Source of the DNA: Paracoccaceae bacterium
GTDB lineage: Bacteria; Pseudomonadota; Alphaproteobacteria; Rhodobacterales; Rhodobacteraceae
NCBI GenBank assembly: GCA_024227475.1
Contig: JAAEUI010000335.1
Coordinates: forward strand, 1-64,000
DNA length: 64,000 nt
Direction: 5' to 3'
Under the pieces are notes generated by a model that did not search any database, was not told the origin of the DNA, and worked only from the letters and a program-made list of their open reading frames with translations. The position numbers and the translations under genes were made by a program. Of this stretch, positions 19,031 to 28,760 are shown piece by piece (the stretch's first letter is position 1; each line of letters starts with the position of its first letter).

Positions 19031-20530
19031 TCATTCCGCAGATACAGGAGCGTTCTTTGCCCGGGCCGCACGCAGGCCACGCCAGATGCCCTCGACCACG
19101 ACGAATAGAACCACCCCGATTAGAAAGGTGCCTATCCATTGCGAGAGGATAAATCCAAGGGTTTTGTCTTCAAAAACCAACAACGAGCGGCGAAAGTTTT
19201 CGTCTGCAAGCGGCGCCAAAATGACGCCAAGTACAACCGGGGCGACAGGAAATTTGAAAACCGAAAAAAGCCAACCCACTATGCCGGCGCCGAACATGAT
19301 CCAGATATCAATCATTGAAAGCTTCACCGAATAGGCACCGATGATGCACACCGGCAGAATCAGCGGCATCAGGATTCCACGGGGCAGGCTAAAAAGTTTC
19401 ACGCATGGGCCGATGAGTGCAAATGCGGCTGCATACATCATGATGTTCGCCACGATTAGGGCTGCATAGATGAAATAGATTAGGCCCGGGTGGTCGATCT
19501 CTATTGTGGGACCCACGACCACGTTTTTCAATGTGAGCGCAGCCAATAGCGCGGCTGCGGCGGCGTTTCCTGGAATGCCGAGCGCTAGGGTGGGCAGCAT
19601 CGAACCGCCAATATTGGCGTTATTGGCGGTCTCAGCACAGACCAGCGCATGATAACTGCCTTTGCCCCATTTGGCCCTGTCTTCATCGTTCGCGCGTCGG
19701 CGGCCCACGTCATAGGCCAAAAAGGACGCCACATTTGCCCCGGCTCCGGGGATCGCCCCAATGAACGTTCCCAAAACACCTGATCGAATTGCGGAAGGTG
19801 TGTATTTGGCCAGCAGGTGCAGAGGCGGGAACAAGCGACCAACTTCCGATGGAATCGTCGTACTGTCCTTGTCTGGCAGCGTGCGAAAGATTTCCGCGAG
19901 CCCAAACAACCCAATCAGCACCGCTACATAAGAAATTCCGTCGTAAAGCGCGAAGGTCCCGAACGTAAATCGTGGCACGGCATGGATCGCGTCAAGCCCG
20001 ACAAAGGCGAGCAGCAGACCCAGCCACCCTGCGATCCACCCTTTGAGCGGCATTGAACCAGCAGACATCGAGCCAGCAACCATGATACCGACAACTGCCA
20101 GCCAGAACATTTCCCACGAACGGAAATTGAGTGCGAAAACCAGGATCAACGGGATCAGCGTGATCAGCAATATGATCCCAATGCTACCACCGATAAACGA
20201 AGCCGCGATTGCCATGCCAAGCGCCTGACCGCCTTCGCCCTTTTGGGCGAGTTGGTGACCCTCGATCATCGTCGGCACGGCGTCCGGCGTGCCAGGGATA
20301 TTTATTAGAACCGCTGAAATCGCGCCACCAAACACACTGCCGGTGTAGACACCGAGCATGAAAGTTATGGCCACGTCCTGCGACATACCTGCGGACAGAC
20401 CGATGAGCAGGCCCATTGCCATTGTCGTCGATAGACCGGGCAGCGCACCCCAGATAATACCAAGGCAAACGCCCAAAAGCGTCATAACCAGGAGGCTTGG
20501 GTCGAGGGCAAGAAGGAATCCTTCAATCAT
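19031..20530 (-). CDS. tctA: Tripartite tricarboxylate transporter permease TctA
   Basis: GIIWGALPGLSTTMAMGLLIGL, GIPGTPDAVPTMIEGHQLAQKGEGGQALG, GAGANVASFLAYD. Confidence 0.93.
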   Translation of the reverse strand: MIEGFLLALDPSLLVMTLLGVCLGIIWGALPGLSTTMAMGLLIGLSAGMSQDVAITFMLGVYTGSVFGGAISAVLINIPGTPDAVPTMIEGHQLAQKGEGGQALGMAIAASFIGGSIGIILLITLIPLILVFALNFRSWEMFWLAVVGIMVAGSMSAGSMPLKGWIAGWLGLLLAFVGLDAIHAVPRFTFGTFALYDGISYVAVLIGLFGLAEIFRTLPDKDSTTIPSEVGRLFPPLHLLAKYTPSAIRSGVLGTFIGAIPGAGANVASFLAYDVGRRRANDEDRAKWGKGSYHALVCAETANNANIGGSMLPTLALGIPGNAAAAALLAALTLKNVVVGPTIEIDHPGLIYFIYAALIVANIMMYAAAFALIGPCVKLFSLPRGILMPLILPVCIIGAYSVKLSMIDIWIMFGAGIVGWLFSVFKFPVAPVVLGVILAPLADENFRRSLLVFEDKTLGFILSQWIGTFLIGVVLFVVVEGIWRGLRAARAKNAPVSAE

Positions 20531-21096
20531 CAAAACGACCCTGGGAGTGGTATTTTGAAGATCTTTTGGAAGACCAGGGAAAGCGTCAGCGCCCATCCAG
20601 CCGAAACGCAGACGGTGATCCAAATCGGGCCGCGCCAAAACACATGAATAATCGTCGAAAGCGCCAAAACAGTGACCGGCTCAAAAGCAGTCAGACGAAA
20701 ACTAAACCCCAGGAATTCCAAGCGCAATTGAAAGGCAAAAAGCTGAAGCGCCGCGATATAGACGGCAACGGCCACGCCAAGAAAAAGAGTGCGAAGTCTG
20801 GTCTGCGCGTCGCCCTCGGCCAAAGCCGCGACCTTAGCGCCGGAGCGCCTGCGCACCAGTGCCGACGCCACCAGCCCGATAGCCATCATGAGCAGGGTTG
20901 CGGAAACCAAAAACGGCAAAAGACCCGGGGCTGTCGCCAGGTCGCCGGGAACGGGCAAAGCGACCGAGGCCGCCATGAATCCCAATGACAACAGAATCAA
21001 AAAAGTAGCCGCAACCAAATCGAGCGCCGGCGACGCATAGCCGCTCTCGGCTTCTTCGCCTTCGAACTTGATTTCGGGTTGCTGCGTGTCGGCCAT
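20530..21096 (-). CDS. tctB: Tripartite tricarboxylate transporter TctB
   Basis: Four-TM protein directly upstream of and overlapping tctA. Confidence 0.8.
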   Translation of the reverse strand: MADTQQPEIKFEGEEAESGYASPALDLVAATFLILLSLGFMAASVALPVPGDLATAPGLLPFLVSATLLMMAIGLVASALVRRRSGAKVAALAEGDAQTRLRTLFLGVAVAVYIAALQLFAFQLRLEFLGFSFRLTAFEPVTVLALSTIIHVFWRGPIWITVCVSAGWALTLSLVFQKIFKIPLPGSF

Positions 21097-21176
21097 GCGG
21101 AATACTCAGGGTTTTTTCGCGATTGAGCAATCGGTGCCCGCAGGACGCAGGCACCGGTACTCATTAATAAACCATC

Positions 21177-22289
21177 TTAGATCGATGGCGGTTCGTAGCC
21201 TTCCGGCGGCCACCAGCTTTCGAAGTCGGCCGGGCTCGGTAGCCCAAGGTCGGCGGCAGACTTAATTTCGGCTCCGATCTGGTCCGAGAATTTGTTGAAA
21301 GTATCGACAGTGATGACTTCAAGCTTTGCCGCAGTCTTGTCGGCCTCGGCACCTGTTCGAACATCGAGCGAGAAGAATTTGTTCTCGATCATCTCCTTGA
21401 AGCCGTCAGAATTCGCAGCGGCAACAAAGGCCTCCTTGATTTCCCCGAGCACATCCGCCGGTGTATCCCGCTTCACGATGAAGTTGTACGTCCCGCCGAT
21501 GGGCAGGAACGATTTTATAGAGGGCACGAACCCCCCAATGCTGGGCATCACAGTTCCGTTCTCAAGCACAATATCCTCTACACCGGTTTGCTGTAGACTG
21601 CGAAGCTCGCCGGCGCGAACCAAATCGACATGCTCATGCACGCCGCCACCGGCGATGTCGACTTCACCCTGCAGGCCAGCCAACGTCGCAGCCTTTCCGC
21701 CCTTGTACGGAACATACTTGAGTTCGATCCCCGCGAAAGAGCCGACAATCATTGCCAGTTCGTGCCACAGACCGCCTGTCCCAGATGTCGAGATCGACAC
21801 CTTGCCTGGGTTCGCCTTGGCCGCGGTCACGACATCGCCAAAGGTCTGGAATGGCGAGCTCATCGGGACCGACCAACTGGCAATTGCACCAGCAGCCTGG
21901 AAGAAGTGCCAGTTTTCCCATGGAACGAGGTCAACGTGGCCCATGACGCGCACGAATTTGTTGTAATTCGCACCGCCCAGCACCGTGTAGCCGTCAGACG
22001 CCTGTCCGTGCACAAATTGGGTGGCCACGGCACCAACGGCTCCGGGCTTGTTCAGAACGTTGATCGTCCAGCCCTTGGCCTTCGCCATTTCGTCTGCCAG
22101 TTTGCGCATGATCGTGTCGGTTCCGCCGCCGGCGCCATACATGACCACAACGTTGAGCGGACGTTCTGGAAATCCAGCCGCCAATACCCGTCCGGGAATT
22201 GTTATTTGCAGCGCGGCCATACCAGCGGTCGATGCTGTTGCGGCCAGAAAACCACGCCGGTCAAGGCCGGTCTTACTATTACTAGTCAT
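21177..22289 (-). CDS. tctC: TctC/Bug family substrate-binding protein, Tat-type leader
   Basis: Leader TGLDRRGFLAATASTAGMAAL, PERPLNVVVMYGAGGGTDTIMRKLADEM Bug motif. Confidence 0.9.
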   Translation of the reverse strand: MTSNSKTGLDRRGFLAATASTAGMAALQITIPGRVLAAGFPERPLNVVVMYGAGGGTDTIMRKLADEMAKAKGWTINVLNKPGAVGAVATQFVHGQASDGYTVLGGANYNKFVRVMGHVDLVPWENWHFFQAAGAIASWSVPMSSPFQTFGDVVTAAKANPGKVSISTSGTGGLWHELAMIVGSFAGIELKYVPYKGGKAATLAGLQGEVDIAGGGVHEHVDLVRAGELRSLQQTGVEDIVLENGTVMPSIGGFVPSIKSFLPIGGTYNFIVKRDTPADVLGEIKEAFVAAANSDGFKEMIENKFFSLDVRTGAEADKTAAKLEVITVDTFNKFSDQIGAEIKSAADLGLPSPADFESWWPPEGYEPPSI

Positions 22290-22682
22290 GTTGTTCTCCC
22301 TTTTATGTTCGCCGATTTACGACGGCGTTTCGCGGCACCCAACCAGAAGCCAAAATCCCAAAGACTCAGGTCAGTCGCGCATCTCCTTCGCACCTCGGAA
22401 GTTGTTCTTTTCTAGAGATTTAATAGCTTGCAGCTCGATGTCGGTCTCCATCAACGCGTTCCAATGGTTGTTAACCCCAGCCAGGACTATCACCGCTCCG
22501 ATGTTAACAACCTTTGCATCCGAGAAGTGGCGGCGAACCCCGTAGCAGAAGCCAACCAGGTTATGTCGTCAGCGGCCCCGTGCGCTTTTCCAACGCCAGC
22601 AGGGCGTTATGCGGCATTCTTTCCCTTTTGATCGAACGCCGGTCTTTTGGTCACTAATTGAGTAAACGCATCCAATCCAAAA

Positions 22683-22793
22683 TCAAATTCCGATTATTCC
22701 TTGATCCATGAGAGATCGGCATGGAATTCGGTGCCCGAGTGTCTTGCACAGGTTTTTGCGGACCTGCTAGGCTTGAGCCAGCCTAAACAAGGT
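22683..22793 (+). repeat. Imperfect direct repeat, copy A
   Basis: About 110 bp aligns to 24200-24311 (shared blocks ATCAAATTCCGA, CCATGAGA.ATCGGCAT, GAGTGTCTTGC, TTTTTGCGGACCTG.TAGGCTTG). Confidence 0.75.
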
Positions 22794-23074
22794 TTCGGGC
22801 TGGCAGGTTTCAGCGCTGGGGCTGGTACTGGATGATCTGGCCTCAAAGTTGGGGATCAACCCGCTCTGACCTTGGTTCTTTCGCCAGCGCCTATTTGGCG
22901 CGGGAGAACCGCTTCGGGTTGCCTGAAAAATCAGGATGCAAAGATAAAGCACAGAATTCACATGGTGACCAAAAAACCCATGGCAGTGAGAAATAGAAGT
23001 GGCAGAAAACCCGATGTACGGGAGCAGGCATACAACATCCACGGAACTTACACTTTCAATACTGGACTAACTCG

Positions 23075-24097
23075 ATGAAGGATCAATGTGATCCATTCAA
23101 CGTTGCTATCGTCGGATACGGATGGTGGGGAAAACACATCGCCGAGCGGCTAGGCAATCACGCGAGCATCCTGGTCAGAGGCATCGTCGAACCGAACCCG
23201 TCCCGGCACGACGAAATCGTTGCGATGGGGCTAAAACGGTTTTCAACTATCATGGAAGCAACGTCGCTGGATAACTTGGATGGTTTCATTCTGGCAACAC
23301 CAAACGCGCTGCATGAAGAACAAGTCATTCGGTGCGCCAAGGCCGGAAAGCATGTGTTCTGTGAAAAGCCACTTGGGCTTACAGCAGCCAGCGCGCGCCG
23401 TTCGGTTGCCGCATGCCGGCGGGCCAACGTGCAATTGGGTGTGGGCCACGAACGCCGTTTTGAGCCTGCGATGGTGTCCTTGTGCGCAGCCATCGAAAGT
23501 GGCGAACTTGGCACGATTATGCACGCGGAAACGACATTCAGTCATGACAGGCTTGCTGACATTCCCAGGGGTGACTGGCGCACCTCCGGGACCGGGTCGC
23601 CGGCTGCTGGCATGACCGCGACTGGCGTTCATTTGACCGACCTGCTTATTTCGTTCTTCGGACGGGTTGAAACGGTGCAGGCCATGACCGCCAGCAGATC
23701 GCTGGGATGGGAAACCGGAGATGTCGTCGCAGCGGTTCTGGGTTTTGAGGCTGGGATGACAGCAAACCTGTCCGCGGTTATGCACACGCCAAATTTCATC
23801 CGAATGCATGTTTTTGGATCCAAAAAATGGATAGAGGTCCTCAACGATTTCCACCCGGACAATCCGGGCGGGGTTGCGCGACATTTAACCCATGAAACCG
23901 GGCAGCCCATTGCTCTGAGAAACTTTGAATGGGTCGACACTGTTGTTGCCAACCTCGAGGCCTTTGTCAGGGCCGCGCAGGGAGGTGCCGTCTACCCCTT
24001 CTCCGCTGAAGAGTTTGTTCACAACATCGAGGTTCTGGAAGCGATTACTATTTCTGCCAAAAACCGCAGATCTGTCTTCGTAAAGGACATGCGCTAG
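23075..24097 (+). CDS. Gfo/Idh/MocA family oxidoreductase
   Basis: VAIVGYGWWGKHIAERLG, AGKHVFCEKPLGLTA. Confidence 0.9.
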   Translation: MKDQCDPFNVAIVGYGWWGKHIAERLGNHASILVRGIVEPNPSRHDEIVAMGLKRFSTIMEATSLDNLDGFILATPNALHEEQVIRCAKAGKHVFCEKPLGLTAASARRSVAACRRANVQLGVGHERRFEPAMVSLCAAIESGELGTIMHAETTFSHDRLADIPRGDWRTSGTGSPAAGMTATGVHLTDLLISFFGRVETVQAMTASRSLGWETGDVVAAVLGFEAGMTANLSAVMHTPNFIRMHVFGSKKWIEVLNDFHPDNPGGVARHLTHETGQPIALRNFEWVDTVVANLEAFVRAAQGGAVYPFSAEEFVHNIEVLEAITISAKNRRSVFVKDMR

Positions 24098-24199
24098 TCG
24101 GCCTGTCCGTGTCGCGCCATCACCGAACTGCACGGCAATGCCGGTGTCTTCAGCAGTGGATTCTTTCACTCGCTACACGATAGGAAAGCCTTAAGGCAT

Positions 24200-24311
24200 A
24201 TCAAATTCCGAATTTTCCTAAACCCATGAGACATCGGCATAGTATTCTGCGCATGAGTGTCTTGCGTAAATTTTTGCGGACCTGTTAGGCTTGTGTCAGC
24301 TAAAAACGAGG
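24200..24311 (+). repeat. Imperfect direct repeat, copy B
   Basis: See copy A; ends about 59 bp before the M24 gene start. Confidence 0.75.
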
Positions 24312-24369
24312 TATTGCTGCGGGGAGATTTCGTTGCTGCGGCCATGCGCCTAAATAAAGGAATTTTATC

Positions 24370-25626
24370 ATGATCAGGCACGGCACGGCGAATTTTGGTA
24401 TCTCCGGAACCGACTGGCAGCAAAAGGTCAACTGGGATCGTTTGCGCAATTATCGGCTGGAACGTGCGCGCGAACGGATGAAGGCCCATGGGCTGGGCGC
24501 GATGTTGTGCATGTACGACGAAAACGTACGCTACATCACCGGCACGCTGACGCCCGGTTGGAACCGACTAAAGCCCGGCCTGCGCTATGCGCTCCTGTGC
24601 GGCGACGGGGCGCCTGTGCTGTTCGAGCAGGGCGATATCGGTATGCAGATCAAACGCCATGCGCCCTGGATACCAGAGGAGAACGTCCGCTATTCCTATG
24701 CCTGGATAAAGGGCGCCGCAGGTTCGGCTTCGAACCAGCAGGTAACCAAATTCACCAATGCCCTCAAGGAAGAGATGAAACGTTTTGGAGTCGCCGGAGA
24801 AAAGCTCGGCGTCGATTTCGTTGACATCAACATGATCGGGGCGTTCGAGGCTGCCGGCATCGAGTGGGTCGATGGTATGACGCCGATGATGGAGGCGCGC
24901 GCTGTCAAGAACGTGGACGAGCAAGAATGCATGCGCATCGTCGCGGCAATCGGTGATGCCGCACATTGGGAGACGATGAAATTCCTCAAGCCAGGGATCA
25001 CCGAGAACCAGGTGACCGCGCATATCATGGAGTTCCTTTACAATATTCCCGGGATGGAAGATGTCGAGGACGTGATCGTCTCTTCGGGCCCTAACACCTG
25101 GCCGAACTGGCGCAATTTCACCGACCGCATCATCCAACCTGGTGATATCGTTTTCATGGATCTCGCAGCTCTGACCTGGAACGGCTACAAGTCGTGCTAC
25201 TACCGTACATATTGCGTCGGAAAGCATCCAACCCAGGAGATGAACGACATCTACGAGACCGCACTGGGCTGGCTTTACGATTCAATCGAAGCCGTCAAGG
25301 TCGGGACAACCACCCGCGAGATCGCCTCGAAATGGCCTTCGGCGAAGGAAGCGTGGGGATACGAAGAGGAAGACCAGGCGGCCGCGAACCTCTGGGGCCA
25401 TGGGCTGGGGTTGGCGCAGTACGATCCGCCGGTGATCTCGCGCATCTGGTCGCTTGACCACCCGGTCGAAATCCAGCCTGGCATGGTTTTTGCTCTGGAA
25501 ACGCAGCACGGTATACCGTTCAAGTTCGGCGTGCGGATCGAGGAGATGCTAATTGTCCACGAGAACGAAACCGAGATCATCTCGAACTTCCAGGTCGACA
25601 AGATCACTGTCGTCGACCCGATGTAA
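24370..25626 (+). CDS. M24 (pita-bread fold) family protein, aminopeptidase P/creatinase/DddP-like, atypical metal site
   Basis: Creatinase-like N-domain, M24 body (PGDIVFMDLAALTWNGYKSCYYRTY, WGHGLGLAQYD, IQPGMVFALETQ, VRIEEMLIV). Confidence 0.85.
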   Translation: MIRHGTANFGISGTDWQQKVNWDRLRNYRLERARERMKAHGLGAMLCMYDENVRYITGTLTPGWNRLKPGLRYALLCGDGAPVLFEQGDIGMQIKRHAPWIPEENVRYSYAWIKGAAGSASNQQVTKFTNALKEEMKRFGVAGEKLGVDFVDINMIGAFEAAGIEWVDGMTPMMEARAVKNVDEQECMRIVAAIGDAAHWETMKFLKPGITENQVTAHIMEFLYNIPGMEDVEDVIVSSGPNTWPNWRNFTDRIIQPGDIVFMDLAALTWNGYKSCYYRTYCVGKHPTQEMNDIYETALGWLYDSIEAVKVGTTTREIASKWPSAKEAWGYEEEDQAAANLWGHGLGLAQYDPPVISRIWSLDHPVEIQPGMVFALETQHGIPFKFGVRIEEMLIVHENETEIISNFQVDKITVVDPM

Positions 25627-25659
25627 CCCGCCTGCCCAGATCCGTCGGAACGATTTTCC

Positions 25660-26952
25660 ATGATCACAGACACATTCATCGTCGCGTTGAGCGACCCTGC
25701 CGCGGCGGACGCAGACCGGTTTGGACCGAAGGCGGCCAATCAGGCGGCGCTGGCCCACGCCGGTCTTCCAACGCCAGGCGGGTTTTGCCTGAGCGCGCAG
25801 GCCTACAACGCGCAGATTGCTGCGCTGGGGCTGGCGAAGGATGCCGAAAAAGCGGTGACGCTGGAGTTCATGGAGGCGCGGCCCTTCATCTCGAAAGTCC
25901 GGATAGGAATGTTCGACGCAACGATTACCGATGAGGTCCTGCAACCACTGCTCGGCGCCTACCGCGCTCTGGTTGGCGATACTGGAATGTCCGTCGCCGT
26001 GCGGTCGTCTTCGTTGATGGAAGATACCGAAGGGTCGTCTTTTGCTGGCCAGTTCCAAACATTCCTCGGTATCGAAAACGAGACTGATTTCCTGACTGCC
26101 GTGCGCGCCTGCTGGGGCGCGCTGTGGTCGTCGCGGGCTCTGCGCTACATGGAAGGGCACGACATTTCGGCGGCAGATACAGCGATGGCCGTGCTGGTGC
26201 AGCCCCTGATCGAGGCAATCGCGTCGGGTGGTGGCATCAGCCGAACAGCACATGGGGGCATGTCGGTATCCGCCACCTGGGGCCTTGGTGAGGCCATCGC
26301 CCAGGGCGAAGTAGTGCCCGACCGGTATGACCTGGACCAGCATGGCACAATAGCTGAGACCGTCGCCGGGCGAAAATTTCATTCCGTCCGGTGCCAGCAT
26401 CACCACACGGGCCCCGCGGCCCATGCTGTGCCGCAAGATCAGGTGTCCGAACCCTGCCTGAGTGTCGCCCGGGTGCTCGAACTTGCCGGTATGATGAAAA
26501 CCGCCGAGGCGATGATGGGAGGTCCGGTCGAGGTCGAATGGGCGATGGACGAAGCCGGCATCAAGATGCTGCAAGCCCGGCCCTTGCATGTCGAGTCGGC
26601 GCCCGTGCCAGACGAACTATGGCAACGCCATCCTGGCATCAAGGGCCACCCGGGCGGAATCGGCTGGGGATCGGGCCGGGCCTGCGTTATCAATTGCGAG
26701 TGCGAATTGGGACGAGTCGCGCCGGGTGATGTGCTGGTCACGACTGTGGCAGGCCCCGCACTAAGCCAGATCCTGCCGCGTGTTGCGGGCATAGTGGCCG
26801 AGCTTGGCGGCAGCACATCGCACCTTGCCTCTTTGGCGCGCGAGCGTGGAATTCCGATGGTGCTGGGAGCGCTTGATGCGACCAGCCGGATACCGGATGG
26901 CGGTCAGGTGGCTGTGGACGGGGTCACAGGCGTAGTGCGCTGGCAATCCTGA
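25660..26952 (+). CDS. Compact PEP-synthase-like phosphotransferase (ATP-grasp plus swivelling His domain, no PEP-binding barrel)
   Basis: FGPKAANQAALAHAGLPTPGGF, VAVRSSSLMEDTEGSSFAGQFQTFLG, GDVLVTTVAGP...VAELGGSTSHLASLARERGIPMVLG; only 430 aa. Confidence 0.85.
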   Translation: MITDTFIVALSDPAAADADRFGPKAANQAALAHAGLPTPGGFCLSAQAYNAQIAALGLAKDAEKAVTLEFMEARPFISKVRIGMFDATITDEVLQPLLGAYRALVGDTGMSVAVRSSSLMEDTEGSSFAGQFQTFLGIENETDFLTAVRACWGALWSSRALRYMEGHDISAADTAMAVLVQPLIEAIASGGGISRTAHGGMSVSATWGLGEAIAQGEVVPDRYDLDQHGTIAETVAGRKFHSVRCQHHHTGPAAHAVPQDQVSEPCLSVARVLELAGMMKTAEAMMGGPVEVEWAMDEAGIKMLQARPLHVESAPVPDELWQRHPGIKGHPGGIGWGSGRACVINCECELGRVAPGDVLVTTVAGPALSQILPRVAGIVAELGGSTSHLASLARERGIPMVLGALDATSRIPDGGQVAVDGVTGVVRWQS

Positions 26953-27051
26953 GGCAGTTTTCAGGGCGATTTTTGACATCACTCGTTTTGCCTGCACCGC
27001 TGCTATTGCTGATTATCATTGATCTCGCAATGAGGTAGAACGCGGGCAAGC

Positions 27052-27954
27052 CTATTTTTGGCTTTCCGACCCGTAAGTTTCTTTCACATGCTCGCGCAGG
27101 TCCTTAACAAAGGTGTGGGTGATTTTCGAACGGGTCTGCGCGGCGGGGAAAAGCAGGCCGTATTCATAGCGGATCGATGGTTTGAAAGGTCGCGCGATGA
27201 CGCGGTCTCCGTAATCGTTTGCAACAAACGGGTGAACGATCGAAACACCAAGCCCCTTGGCAACCAAGTTAGTCGCCAGAAGGCTCGATGGCGCTTCGAC
27301 GGTCAGCGAGCGCTTGACACCCAGATTGCCGAACAATTCATCCGTCTGATAGCGTAGTATCGAACCGGAACTGAGCGAGATGAAAGCGCATTCGGCCAGA
27401 TCTTCAGCCAATATCTCGGATTTGGCGGCGAGCGGGTGGCCAATGGGCAGTACACATACACCTTCGGCGGAAAACAGGTCTTCAACGTCGATGCCCTGGC
27501 AATTAATCGGCAGCGTGGCAATGCCGAAATCGAATTGCGCACCTTCGATTGCCTCTTCGACCTCCAGGCGACCGCCCATTTTGACCGAGATCTTAACGTT
27601 TCGATATCGCTTTTTGACCGAAGCGATGACTTCCGGCAACAGACCGTAGGCAAGTGACGGCATAGCGATGATCCTCAGCGCGCCGGTTTGCAGCGTACGA
27701 ATGTCGTGTGCCGTGGCTGTAATCTGATCGATCGAGGACAAGAGCTTGCCGACCACATCATAGAACTGCTGCCCTTCGGGGGTTATCCGTAAACGGCCGT
27801 GTTGACGGTCGAAGATATTCAGACCAAGTTCTGTCTCGAGCCGGGATATCAGCCGACTGACCGCGGACTGGGTCAGACCGAGCAACTCGCCCGCCTGCGA
27901 GGTGGTCCCGCTGGCGATGACGGCGCGTAGTGCCTCTAGCTGCCTTAGCTTCAT
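27052..27954 (-). CDS. LysR family transcriptional regulator
   Basis: MKLRQLEALRAVIASGTTSQAGELLGLTQSAVSRLISRLETELG. Confidence 0.95.
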   Translation of the reverse strand: MKLRQLEALRAVIASGTTSQAGELLGLTQSAVSRLISRLETELGLNIFDRQHGRLRITPEGQQFYDVVGKLLSSIDQITATAHDIRTLQTGALRIIAMPSLAYGLLPEVIASVKKRYRNVKISVKMGGRLEVEEAIEGAQFDFGIATLPINCQGIDVEDLFSAEGVCVLPIGHPLAAKSEILAEDLAECAFISLSSGSILRYQTDELFGNLGVKRSLTVEAPSSLLATNLVAKGLGVSIVHPFVANDYGDRVIARPFKPSIRYEYGLLFPAAQTRSKITHTFVKDLREHVKETYGSESQK

Positions 27955-27971
27955 ATTGCGACCAATCGCGA

Positions 27972-28009
27972 TTTTTCATATGCTGCCAACGCAATCCTAC
28001 TATGAAAAA
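27972..28009. promoter_or_regulatory. Candidate LysR operator, TTTTTCATA-N20-TATGAAAAA
   Basis: Perfect 9-bp inverted repeat in the LysR/TctB divergent region. Confidence 0.45.
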
Positions 28010-28185
28010 GTAACATAATGGTAGGTCCAATTTGAATTTTAATTCATTCAGCCGGAGCCCTACGGTGAACCGCAACACGCTTCGCTTTGCCGAGACGTGG
28101 GCCAAATCTGTGTTTGAGACGGTGACCGCCCAGGCGGTTCAAGGCAAAGGCAGCAGCAAACAGGTCAACAGGGGAGGCCCAGGCA

Positions 28186-28731
28186 ATGCCACCGCCAGAT
28201 GAGACCGCGGACACCGGTACAGAGCAGGCACGCCGCCTGAATTTTAACAGCGTTTTCGGTGGTCTATTCGTGGCGCTCTCGGCGGTTTTACTCCTGATCA
28301 TCCCCGACCAGATCGAAAAACCGTTGATTATTTTCGCAGCCAACCAGAACGATCTGAAGCCGTCGCTTTTCCCACAACTTGTGGCCGTCGGGTTCGGCGG
28401 GCTTGGCATCTGGCTATTCTTCAAGAGTTTTTCAATACGGGAACGCAACGAACTCAGGGGTCTCAGACTCCCAGCGATCGTCAACATATCAGTGACCCTG
28501 CTGGCGATGCTGTTATACGGCCCACTGATGGTGAGCGTGGGTTTCGTCGTTGCCAGTGCGCTGCTTATTGGTTTTCTGTCGACCTTTTTCGGCAACCGGA
28601 ATTACCTGTTAACCGCAGCGATCGCCGTAGCAGTTCCGGTTACGATGTTCTTTGTCTTCACGAAGCTTCTGGCGACATATCTACCGCCGTTTCCAATAGA
28701 TACCGTGCTGACACGACTTTACCTCCTGTAG
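28186..28731 (+). CDS. tctB: Tripartite tricarboxylate transporter TctB
   Basis: Four-TM protein preceding tctA. Confidence 0.82.
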   Translation: MPPPDETADTGTEQARRLNFNSVFGGLFVALSAVLLLIIPDQIEKPLIIFAANQNDLKPSLFPQLVAVGFGGLGIWLFFKSFSIRERNELRGLRLPAIVNISVTLLAMLLYGPLMVSVGFVVASALLIGFLSTFFGNRNYLLTAAIAVAVPVTMFFVFTKLLATYLPPFPIDTVLTRLYLL

Positions 28732-28760
28732 ATCAGGGCGCCAAAAGAGGGCAAAAAGCG

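Noticed and set aside
17937-19334. 465-aa plus-strand ORF
   Set aside because: Antisense to MocA and tctA genes that have clear family signatures; no domain pattern.
24370-25626. Calling the M24 protein the DMSP lyase DddP
   Set aside because: Same superfamily, but motifs around the metal site differ from those recalled for DddP and no dimethylsulfoniopropionate genes were recognised nearby.
25549-26589. 346-aa minus-strand ORF
   Set aside because: Antisense shadow of the dikinase-like gene.
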